Assembly: GCF_026340565.1 (NCBI RefSeq)
Contig: NZ_JAPEPB010000001.1
Span: forward strand, 4,564,501 to 4,628,500
Reading direction: 5' to 3'
From: Kitasatospora sp. NBC_01287
GTDB taxonomy: Bacteria > Actinomycetota > Actinomycetes > Streptomycetales > Streptomycetaceae
Length of the DNA stretch: 64,000 bases
Part shown: in pieces, positions 46,340 through 53,844 of the stretch
Numbering within the stretch: position 1 is the first letter of the stretch
Layout: every line of letters starts with the position of its first letter
Program-made: the position numbers and the translations under genes
Notes under the pieces: generated by a model
What the model saw: only the letters and a program-made list of their open reading frames with translations
The model's database searches: none
Told to the model about the DNA's origin: nothing

Positions 46340-46831
46340 ATGACCACCGTCCCGCAGCCCGCGGACCGACCGGCCTGGGCGGTCCGCCCGGCCGCCGCCG
46401 CCGACTTCGCCGACTGGCGAGAGCTCTTCGGCGGCTACGGCGAGTTCTACCGGGTGCCGGTCACCGACGAGCACGCCGAGCTGGTCTGGGGCTGGATCCA
46501 CGACCCGGCGCACGAGGTGGAGTGCCTGGTGGTGGTCGACGGAGCCGGCCGACCGGTGGGCCTGGCGCACTACCGTCCGTTCGCCAGGCCGCTGCGCGGC
46601 GCGGTCGGAGGGTTCCTGGACGATCTCTTCGTCGCGCCGCACGCCCGGGGCAGCGGCGCGGTCGACGCGCTCTTCGCCGGGTTGCGGCGGATCGCGGCGG
46701 AGCGCGGCTGGAACACCGTGCGGTGGATCACCGCGGAGGACAACTACCGGGCCAGGTCGAAGTACGACCAGGTCGCCACCAGGGTCCCGTTCCTCACCTA
46801 CGACATGGCTCCCGGCGACCAGGTGGGCTGA
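46340..46831 (+). CDS. GNAT-family N-acetyltransferase
   Basis: A 163-residue acetyltransferase (WAVRPAAAADFADWRELFGGYG, then GFLDDLFVAPHARGSGAVDALFAGLRRIAAERGWNTVRWITAEDN). The acetyl-CoA loop reads ARGSGAV. ATG 46340 has AAGGAG upstream. Substrate is unknown. It is divergent from the roadblock gene. Confidence 0.85.
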   Translation: MTTVPQPADRPAWAVRPAAAADFADWRELFGGYGEFYRVPVTDEHAELVWGWIHDPAHEVECLVVVDGAGRPVGLAHYRPFARPLRGAVGGFLDDLFVAPHARGSGAVDALFAGLRRIAAERGWNTVRWITAEDNYRARSKYDQVATRVPFLTYDMAPGDQVG

Positions 46832-46986
46832 GACGGAGTCAAAATCAGATGTCGGTCTCGAAAGCATCACGATTCGCCTCCGTATGCGGAGGGGCTCTGC
46901 CCGGTGGCTAGGGTGATCGGCGCCGGGGGGACGGCCTCCCGCGCTGACGCGGCCGCACAGGGCCGGATCGCACGCTGGATGGTTTC

Positions 46987-48303
46987 GTGAAGCTCGCTCG
47001 TACGGCGGCGGTCGGTGTGGCCGCACTCGGCCTCGCCTCGCTGCAGCTCGCCCTCGGAGTGGCCGCCCAGGCCGACGACTTCGGTAGCCTGACGTTGCAG
47101 CAGTGGGCGCCGGAGCCGGGCAACCGGCCCGTTGTGATCGCGCCCGGTGCCGCGCCGGAAACGTCGATCTGGGTGGGCGGCAAGGGCGCAGCCCCGATCG
47201 AAGCCAACGTCCTGGTGACCGTGCGGTCGGTCCTCGGCCAGGACCCGGCACTGCCCCAGGGGGTATCGCTGACCTTCCCCAGCGGCACCTGTGCCCCGGC
47301 CGTGCCGGGGACGGCTCCCGCTCAGGCCGCCGCGTTCATCTGCGACATGGCCAAGCCGACCCCGTCAGGGGCCGCCCTGCCCGGCAACGTCGTCGGGTCC
47401 AGTGCCACGGTGACCGTCAACACCACCGCCGCCACCGCGGACCGGACGGCCTTCGTGCTGACCCAGACCCTGGTCCCGCACGGTGACACCACGCTCGCCC
47501 AGGTCCAGGCGGACCAGCAGGGCGGCCAGAAGTTCCAGACCGGTGACCAGGCGTACGAGGTGGAGTCGAAGGAGCGGGCCGCGCAGGGCGGGAGCACCTT
47601 CCAGCTCGCCGACTTCACGGCCGGTCAGACCGCGGTGCAGACGGTCAAGGTGCACGCCGCCGACCACCCGGAGGTGGTGGTCCGGGCCGAGGACGGTACC
47701 TCCGGGCAGAGCTGGAACCCTTCGCAGAAGGAGGAGCTCGACCTGCCGCCAGGGCTGGACCTGCTCTCCGCCACCGCTGACAACGGTGCGAGCTGCCGCA
47801 CCCTGCCGGTGGGCGACCAGCACAGCCCCACGGTGGAGGACACCTGGCTGATGGACTGCCTGCTGTCGCCCGGTGACACCACGCTGAAGCTCACCTTCAA
47901 GGCGGACCCGGCGCTGAAGACGACCATGGTGAAGCTGGACAGCCGCTACGGCGTCTACTCCGACGCTGAACCGTTCAGCCGGCCGTTCAGCGACAGCAGC
48001 GGCACCTTCACGGTGAACGCCGCGCCCGCCGCGGCGCCCAGCACCTCCGCCGCGGCGCCGACCCAGGCCGCCGCCGCGCCGAGTGCTCCGGCCTCGACCG
48101 CGCCGGCGGCCACCGCCACCGCCAAGCCGGCGGCCGTCATCTCCGCCAAGCCCTCGGCCGCCACCTCGCGGGGAGCGGCCTCGGGTGAGCTGGCGTTCAC
48201 CGGTGCCAACGGCACGGTGACCTACGCGGTGGGCGGTGCCGTGGTGCTCGCCGCGGGTGTGGGCATCCTGGCGGCGACCCGCCGCCGGGCCGCCCGGCAC
48301 TGA
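46987..48303 (+). CDS. Sortase-anchored surface protein with LAFTG signal
   Basis: A 438-residue exported protein. An N-terminal signal peptide (KLARTAAVGVAALGLASLQLALGVAAQA) is followed by a ~320-residue Ig-like outer region, a Ser/Ala/Pro/Thr-rich stalk (~345-398), and a C-terminal sorting signal: LAFTG at 402-406, a hydrophobic helix and the basic tail RRRAAR. LAXTG is the class E sortase motif, so SrtE1/SrtE2 are the likely enzymes. The ligand or role of the outer region is not known. Confidence 0.85.
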   Translation: MKLARTAAVGVAALGLASLQLALGVAAQADDFGSLTLQQWAPEPGNRPVVIAPGAAPETSIWVGGKGAAPIEANVLVTVRSVLGQDPALPQGVSLTFPSGTCAPAVPGTAPAQAAAFICDMAKPTPSGAALPGNVVGSSATVTVNTTAATADRTAFVLTQTLVPHGDTTLAQVQADQQGGQKFQTGDQAYEVESKERAAQGGSTFQLADFTAGQTAVQTVKVHAADHPEVVVRAEDGTSGQSWNPSQKEELDLPPGLDLLSATADNGASCRTLPVGDQHSPTVEDTWLMDCLLSPGDTTLKLTFKADPALKTTMVKLDSRYGVYSDAEPFSRPFSDSSGTFTVNAAPAAAPSTSAAAPTQAAAAPSAPASTAPAATATAKPAAVISAKPSAATSRGAASGELAFTGANGTVTYAVGGAVVLAAGVGILAATRRRAARH

Positions 48304-48315
48304 CCAGCACACCGG

Positions 48316-48358
48316 AAGGCCGGTCGGCGTGACCTCCAGGGTCGTGCCGGCCGGCCTT
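48316..48358 (+). terminator. Terminator after the LAFTG protein gene
   Basis: AAGGCCGGTCGGC (48316-48328) pairs with GCCGGCCGGCCTT (48346-48358), one G-U pair, 13 bp in all, starting 12 bp past the stop. Confidence 0.75.
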
Positions 48359-48404
48359 CGGCGTGCCGGAGACTGGTTCCACCGGATGGTGGACGGAGGG
48401 AGCG

Positions 48405-49148
48405 GTGCGCGTGGCGGGCGTGGTGCGGTGGCGGGTGCGGCCGGGCGGGGTGCGCGGGGTGGTGCTGGTGCTGCACGGTGGGCAGGTGGCCAGCAGGGCG
48501 CCGGCCCGGCCCTGGCAGCCGGCGGCGGTGCGGATGAACGGTTTCGTCGCGCCGCTGGCCAGGGCCACGGCGCGGGGCGGGACGGCGGTGGGCCTGGTGC
48601 GCTACCGCTACCGGGGCTGGAACGGCGAGCGGGCGGACGCGGCCCAGGACGTGGTGGCGGCGCTGGACGCGGTGGCCGCCGAGTTCGGTCCGGTGCCGGT
48701 GGTGCTGCTGGGTCACTCGATGGGCGGGCGGGCGGCGCTGCGCTGCGCCGGGCACCATGCGGTCACCGGGGTGGTCGCGCTGGCCCCTTGGTGCCCGCCC
48801 GAGGACCCGGCCGAGCAACTGGCCGGCCGGACCCTGGTGACCCTGCACGGGGACCGCGACCGGGTCACCGACCCCGCCGCGACCCGGGACCTCGCCGCCC
48901 GGGCCCGGGCGGCCGGGGCGGCGGTGGCCGGCCTGGAGGTGGCCGGCGGCGACCACGCGATGCTGCGCCGCTCGCGCGACTGGCACCTGGCCGCCGCCCG
49001 GCTGAGCGCCGCGCTGCTCGGCATCGGCGAGCCGCCCGCCGAGGTGGCCGCCGCCCTCGAACTGACCGGGACGGACCGAGGCGGCCTGCGGATCGCGCTG
49101 CCCGGCGGCCGGCGGGCCCTCAGTTGCGGCGCACCGACGGCACGGTGA
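48405..49148 (+). CDS. Alpha/beta hydrolase
   Basis: A ~247-residue hydrolase. The strand VVLVLHGG, the nucleophile elbow GHSMGG, TLHGDRDRVTDP (acid) and GGDHAML (histidine) give a complete catalytic triad. The first ~15 residues are uncertain: GTG codons at 48363, 48405 and 48411 all fit; 48405 has GGAGGG upstream. Its 3' end overlaps the convergent MFS gene by 29 bp. Substrate is unknown. Confidence 0.82.
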   Translation: MRVAGVVRWRVRPGGVRGVVLVLHGGQVASRAPARPWQPAAVRMNGFVAPLARATARGGTAVGLVRYRYRGWNGERADAAQDVVAALDAVAAEFGPVPVVLLGHSMGGRAALRCAGHHAVTGVVALAPWCPPEDPAEQLAGRTLVTLHGDRDRVTDPAATRDLAARARAAGAAVAGLEVAGGDHAMLRRSRDWHLAAARLSAALLGIGEPPAEVAAALELTGTDRGGLRIALPGGRRALSCGAPTAR

Positions 49149-50340
49149 GCACCACGGCGGTGGCGCCCAGCAGCCAGAGCGCGCCGAAGCCGAAGACCGT
49201 CCGGCTGCCCAACAGCGCGGCCGCCGGGCCGGCGGCGGCCAGGCCGAGCGGGCCGAGTGCGAAGGCGCCCAGGCTGCCGTAGGCGGCGACCCTGGCGCGC
49301 GCCTCGGGCGGGATCAGGCGCTGCTCGGCGGTGCCGAACAGGGTGCCGTTGACCGCCGACGCCACCCCGGCCACCGCCGCGCCCAGGCAGACCCAGGGCA
49401 GCGCGGCACCCAGCGCCAGGAGCGCCGAGGGCAGTGCGAAGCCGACCGTGACGGTGGTGGCCACCAGGACCGGACGGCGGGGGCGGCGGCCGAGCAGGGC
49501 GAGCGCGGCGAGCACCGAGCCGGCCCCGTAGGCGGCCAGCACCAGGCCCCAGGAGCGCGCCCCGCCCAGGCGCTGCGCGGCGGTGGCCGGGCCGAGCACC
49601 AGGAAGGGGGCCCAGACCAGGAGGTTGAACAGCCCGAAGTGCACGCAGGTGGCCCAGAGCCAGGTGCGCGAGCGGAACTCCCACCAGCCCGCGCGCAGGT
49701 CGGCCAGCAGTGAGGGGCCCGGCGCACCGACCGGCAGTCGCACCGTCACCCGGGCCAGCATCAACACGCTGATCCCGAAGCTGGCCGCGTCCAGCGCGAG
49801 CACCGCGCCGGGCCCCGCGGCGGCGGTGAGCAGTCCGGCCAGCGCGGGACCGGCCACCCCGGCCACGGAGCCGGCCAGGGTGAGCAGGGCGTTGGCCTCG
49901 GCCAGCCGCTCGGGCGGTGTGAGCCGGGGGATCAGCGCGGTCAGCGCCGGGTTGAACACCGCCTCGCTCGCGCCGCCGACACAGACCAGCATCAGCATCG
50001 TCCAGAGCGGTGGCCGGCCGGTCAGCAGCAGGACGGCGAAGGTGCCCTGGGAGAGGAAGCGCACCAGATCGGCACCGAGCATCACCCGGCGGCTGCCCAG
50101 GCGGTCGGCGGCCACCCCGCCGGCCAGCAGGACCAGCACCGTCGCACAGGTGCGGGCCGCCAGCACCCAGCTGAGCGCACCGGCGCCGCCAGGACCGCGC
50201 AGCACCGCGAAGGCGAGGGCCACCGGCGCCATCGCGGTGCCGAAGAGCGAGACGGCGTAGCCGGGAAAGAAGCGGCGGAAATCACGGTCTTCCGGAAAAG
50301 CGCGCAGCAGCCCGCGGCGCCCGTGGAGAGCGGTCGTCAT
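49120..50340 (-). CDS. MFS transporter
   Basis: A ~406-residue transporter with about 12 membrane helices and the intracellular loop motif DRLGSRRVML typical of MFS pumps. It resembles the EntS-like drug/metabolite exporter group. ATG 50340 lacks a strong ribosome site; an ATG at 50415 would add 25 residues. Substrate unknown. Confidence 0.85.
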   Translation of the reverse strand: MTTALHGRRGLLRAFPEDRDFRRFFPGYAVSLFGTAMAPVALAFAVLRGPGGAGALSWVLAARTCATVLVLLAGGVAADRLGSRRVMLGADLVRFLSQGTFAVLLLTGRPPLWTMLMLVCVGGASEAVFNPALTALIPRLTPPERLAEANALLTLAGSVAGVAGPALAGLLTAAAGPGAVLALDAASFGISVLMLARVTVRLPVGAPGPSLLADLRAGWWEFRSRTWLWATCVHFGLFNLLVWAPFLVLGPATAAQRLGGARSWGLVLAAYGAGSVLAALALLGRRPRRPVLVATTVTVGFALPSALLALGAALPWVCLGAAVAGVASAVNGTLFGTAEQRLIPPEARARVAAYGSLGAFALGPLGLAAAGPAAALLGSRTVFGFGALWLLGATAVVLTVPSVRRN

Positions 50341-50467
50341 GCAGAGCAGACTGCCCGTCAGCAGTGTCCGCCGGCAAGCAGAATTGAGTGATTCGCAGTC
50401 AATTCTTCGGTACATTGGAAATGGCGCAGTAAATACGGTCTGAGCTGCGGAAACAGGGGAGATCAGA

Positions 50468-51346
50468 GTGAGTGATTTACTGCGGGAACCAGTGGAGTAC
50501 GCGGTTGCCGTCGAGCACTATCTGACGGCCGCGCGGCTCGGCGACGACTCCCGCCGCGTCTACCGGATCGCGCTGGCCACCTGGGCCTGGGCGCTGGCCG
50601 ACCGTCCCGCGCCCACCGGGGACGGGCGGCGCCGGGCGGCGCCACCGGTGCTGCCGCTGGCGCTGCTGGACGACCCGGGCGCCTCCGAGCGGCTGCGCAC
50701 GCACCTGGCCGGGCGGGCGGCCGCGGGGCGCACCGCGAACCGGGAGCTCTCCGCGCTGCGCGGTGCCGTCGGCTGGTGGCGGGCGCGGGGCTGGCTGCGG
50801 ACCGATCCGACCGTCGGCCTGCTGCCGCGGCCGCTGCCGGGCGAGCGGCACGCCGAGGCGCTGACGGCCGCACAGGTCGCCGCCGTGCTGGCGCTGCCCG
50901 CGCCGCTGCGCGACCAGGTCTGCTGGCACCTGGTGCACGAGTCGGGGGCCGCGATCGAGCGGGTGCTGGCACTGGACGTCGACCAGATCGACGTCTCGGG
51001 GCGGCGTGGCCGGGGCCGGGCGGCCGGTCTGCGCTGGGGGGCGGGCACCGCGCGGCTGCTGCCGCTGCTGCTGGTCAGCCGCGCCGGCGGGCCGCTGCTG
51101 CTGACCGACCGTCGGGCGGCGCGTTCCGTCCCGGCGGCCGACCGTTGCCCGCTGACCGGGCGCGGGCGGCTCTCCTACCGCAGGGCCGCCGAGATCTTCA
51201 CCGCCGCGACCCGCGAGCTGGACCCGGCCGGTCGCGGCTGGACCCTGCGCCGGCTGCGGCCGGCACGGGCCGCCGGCGCTGCGGGTGCCGCGGGCGCGGT
51301 GCGGGTGGCGGGGGCGGGAACGCGAACGGCCGGCCCCGCCGGGTAG
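50468..51346 (+). CDS. Degenerate tyrosine-recombinase-like protein
   Basis: A 292-residue protein. The N-terminal half resembles the SAM-like core-binding domain of integrases (YLTAARLGDDSRRVYRIALATWAWALADRP, NRELSALRGAVGWWRARGWL). The C-terminal half follows the catalytic domain, but the first arginine box reads GAAIERVLAL (no Arg), the HxxR region reads LRRLRPARAAG, and no catalytic tyrosine is found before the Ala/Gly-rich end. It looks inactive or truncated. Its stop codon lies in the following terminator hairpin. Confidence 0.65.
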   Translation: MSDLLREPVEYAVAVEHYLTAARLGDDSRRVYRIALATWAWALADRPAPTGDGRRRAAPPVLPLALLDDPGASERLRTHLAGRAAAGRTANRELSALRGAVGWWRARGWLRTDPTVGLLPRPLPGERHAEALTAAQVAAVLALPAPLRDQVCWHLVHESGAAIERVLALDVDQIDVSGRRGRGRAAGLRWGAGTARLLPLLLVSRAGGPLLLTDRRAARSVPAADRCPLTGRGRLSYRRAAEIFTAATRELDPAGRGWTLRRLRPARAAGAAGAAGAVRVAGAGTRTAGPAG

Positions 51347-51360
51347 GCGGGGCCGGCCGT
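51326..51360. terminator. Bidirectional terminator between recombinase-like and chaplin genes
   Basis: ACGGCCGGCCCCGCC (51326-51340) pairs perfectly with GGCGGGGCCGGCCGT (51346-51360) around GGGTA; it includes the upstream gene's TAG and lies 11 bp from the chaplin stop. Confidence 0.85.
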
Positions 51361-51370
51361 GGCGGCGGTG

Positions 51371-51616
51371 TCAGCCGTTGGTGCACTCGTTCCCGAAGGC
51401 CGGGTTGAGGGCGCTGATCACGCCGATGCTGTTGCCGCAGATGTTGACCGGGATGTTGACCGGAACCTGGATCACGTTGCCGGACAGGATTCCGGGCGAG
51501 CCGACCGCCACACCGGTCGCGGTGGCGGAGTTGTCGGCCGAGGCGGCACCGGCGCCGCCGAGCACCAGCGCACCGGCGGCGCAGGCCAGGCCGAGGGCCC
51601 TGCGGAAGTCCTTCAT
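51371..51616 (-). CDS. Short chaplin (amyloid surface protein)
   Basis: An 81-residue secreted protein. The signal peptide (~1-27, ending AGAASA) is followed by a ~54-residue mature chaplin: ATATGVAVGSPGILSGNVIQ, VPVNIPVNICGNSIGVISAL, NPAFGNECTNG, with the two conserved cysteines. Short chaplins assemble into amyloid on aerial hyphae and spores of Streptomycetaceae, lowering surface tension. ATG 51616 has GGAG six bases upstream. There is no sorting signal, so it is not sortase-anchored. Confidence 0.92.
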   Translation of the reverse strand: MKDFRRALGLACAAGALVLGGAGAASADNSATATGVAVGSPGILSGNVIQVPVNIPVNICGNSIGVISALNPAFGNECTNG

Positions 51617-51804
51617 GGGTGTCTCCATTCCTTGCCGGGATAGAACAGGGGGCAGACGGGAGCACTTCCGATCAGCGATGCCCGAAAGTGTCCCTTGGCC
51701 ACTCTTCGGGCTCGATCGCCCCGCGAACGGTTACGCCACCGGCAAGTCACCCGCAGTCACCCGCACGGCGCAGCAACCGGCCTGATAACCGCACTCGTCC
51801 GGCC

Positions 51805-53001
51805 CTACCCGCGCCCGTCCGGCAGCTCCGCGCGCACCACGAACCCCCGGTCCCTGGTGGGTCCCGCGGTCAGCTGCCCGCCCAGCAGCTGGGCCCGCTC
51901 GCGCAGGCCGACCAGGCCGTGCCCGCCCCCGGGCAGCGGGGCGGCGGCCGCCGGGCGGCTGGGTGCCGGACCGTTGCGCACCTCCACCAGCAGCCGCCCG
52001 GCCCGCGCGGTGACCGAGATCCGCACCGCGGCGCCGGGCGCGTGCTTGCTGATGTTGGTCAGCGCCTCCTGCACGGTGCGGTAGGCGGCCCGCTGGACCG
52101 CCTCCGGCCAGGCCCGCTCGCCCGCGGCGAGCTCGACCACGCCGCCGGGCCCGTCCGCCGCGACCAGGCCGCTGTCCTCGATCAGCCGGGGCAGGTCGGC
52201 CAGCCGGGGCTGCGGTGCCTGCGGCGGTCCGGGCTCGCCGGTCGCCGGCAGGGCGGCGCCGCCCGCCGCGCGCAGCACCCCGACCATCTGCCGCAGCTCC
52301 TGCAGGGTGCGCACGGACAGCTCGCGGATGGTGCGCGCGGTCCGCTCGGCGGCCGGATCGGTGGTGGACACCTGCAGTCCGCCGGCCTGCACGCTGATCA
52401 GGCTCACCTGGTGCGAGACCACGTCGTGCATCTCCCGGGCGAGCCGGGCCCGCTCGGTGGCCAGCACCCGCTCGGCCAGCAGCCGGGCCTCGCGCCGCTG
52501 CCCCAGGGTGAGCTGCTCCAGCCGCAGGGTCAGCTCCCGCCGGGTGCGGGCCAGCATGCCCAGCGCCACCGGAGCGGTGCCCAGCAGCAGTGACTGCATC
52601 ATCGCCAGGCCGTTGCCCTGGGTGAGTGCGAGCGGGTCCAGGCCCGAGCTCTGCCCGGAGACCGACCAGGTGAAGTAGTCGCAGAGCGCGAAGGCCACGG
52701 CGCAGAGCACCGGCACCGGCAACCGGCGCCGGTCGGCGGCCACCGAGTAGAGCGCGGTGATCGGGGCCAGCCAGCTCTCGGTGAAGAAGGTGCCGGGCAG
52801 CGCCAGCCCCATGGCGAGGACCGGCCAGCGCAGCCGCAGCAGCAGGCCCAGCGCGGCCACGCCGTTCAGCGCGTTCTTCCACCAGACGGTGTCCCGGTCC
52901 AGCAGCCAGCTCTCCAGCAGCGCGTAGGCGACGGGCAGCAGCAGCGCCAGGCGGCGCCGGGCCGTCGCCCCGATCGGCCGCCGCCAGAGGAGCGGGATCA
53001 C
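51805..53001 (-). CDS. Sensor histidine kinase (NarL-system type)
   Basis: A 398-residue kinase. Four to five hydrophobic segments (~17-150) form a membrane sensor. The HisKA_3 phosphoacceptor is His192 in REMHDVVSHQ. The ATPase part has AYRTVQEALTNISKHAPG, then GGGHGLVGLRERAQLLGG. It starts with GTG overlapping the response-regulator stop by four bases. Stimulus unknown. Confidence 0.9.
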   Translation of the reverse strand: MIPLLWRRPIGATARRRLALLLPVAYALLESWLLDRDTVWWKNALNGVAALGLLLRLRWPVLAMGLALPGTFFTESWLAPITALYSVAADRRRLPVPVLCAVAFALCDYFTWSVSGQSSGLDPLALTQGNGLAMMQSLLLGTAPVALGMLARTRRELTLRLEQLTLGQRREARLLAERVLATERARLAREMHDVVSHQVSLISVQAGGLQVSTTDPAAERTARTIRELSVRTLQELRQMVGVLRAAGGAALPATGEPGPPQAPQPRLADLPRLIEDSGLVAADGPGGVVELAAGERAWPEAVQRAAYRTVQEALTNISKHAPGAAVRISVTARAGRLLVEVRNGPAPSRPAAAAPLPGGGHGLVGLRERAQLLGGQLTAGPTRDRGFVVRAELPDGRG

Positions 53002-53660
53002 GGGCCGCCGGGCCGGACCAGCCCGGCGCGGTGCGCGATCACGGCCGCCTGCACCCGGTTGGCCACGCCGAGCTTGCCGAGGATCGCGCTGATGTGGTCC
53101 TTGACCGTGCCGGTGCCCAGGAAGAGCCGCTCGGCGATCTCGGCGTTGGCCAGGCCCTCACCGAGCAGCGCCAGCACGTCCAGCTCGCGGCCGGTCAGCA
53201 GCCGGACCAGGGCGAGCGCGCCGGAGTCCGGGCCGCCGCTCTCCACGTAGCCGCCGATCACCGTGCGGGTCACCGCGGGCGAGAGCATGCTGCCGCCGGC
53301 CGCCAGGATCCGCACCGCGTGCACCAGCTGCTCGGGGGCGGTGTCCTTGAGCAGGAAGCCGGCCGCCCCGGCCCGCAGCGCGGTGCCGATGTACTCGTCG
53401 GTGTCGAAGGTGGTGAGCATCGAGACGGCCGGCGGGTCGGGCAGCGCACGCAGCCGGCGCAGCACCGAGATGCCGTCCAGATCGGGCATCCGCACGTCCA
53501 GCAGCACCACGTGCGGCCGCAGCCGCTTCACCTGTTCCTCGGCCTCGCCGCCGCTGCAGCCCCCGACCAGCTCCAGGTCGGGCGCCGAACCGACGATCAT
53601 TCCCAGACCCGAGCGGACCAGCAGCTCGTCGTCCACGATCAGCACGCGGATCGCTGTCAC
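52998..53660 (-). CDS. Response regulator, NarL/LuxR family
   Basis: A 220-residue regulator: receiver domain with Asp10/Asp11 and phosphorylatable Asp55 (VVLLDVRMPD), the switch Thr in LTTF, and Lys in LLKD, followed by a LuxR helix-turn-helix (LLTGRELDVLALLGEGLANAEIAERLFLGTGTVKDHI). GGAGGG is upstream of the GTG. Partner of the kinase just downstream. Confidence 0.92.
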   Translation of the reverse strand: MTAIRVLIVDDELLVRSGLGMIVGSAPDLELVGGCSGGEAEEQVKRLRPHVVLLDVRMPDLDGISVLRRLRALPDPPAVSMLTTFDTDEYIGTALRAGAAGFLLKDTAPEQLVHAVRILAAGGSMLSPAVTRTVIGGYVESGGPDSGALALVRLLTGRELDVLALLGEGLANAEIAERLFLGTGTVKDHISAILGKLGVANRVQAAVIAHRAGLVRPGGP

Positions 53661-53844
53661 GAACCCTCCTCACTCCTTGCTCGGGGACGAGCCTATGGCT
53701 TCCGACGGTTCTCACCCCCGCCGAACGGCGGGGTGGGAATCGGCTGGCCGGTTCACGCGGATGCGCCGCGGGCTGCGTCACGATGGATGACACCCCACCA
53801 GCAGTGCGGATGCGCCCGCTGATCCGATCGTTTGGAATGAAGCT

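Noticed and set aside
53716..53735. GC-rich hairpin between the response regulator and the DUF2156 gene
   Set aside because: Only about seven contiguous pairs with a mismatch, and it lies between divergent genes where a terminator is not expected.
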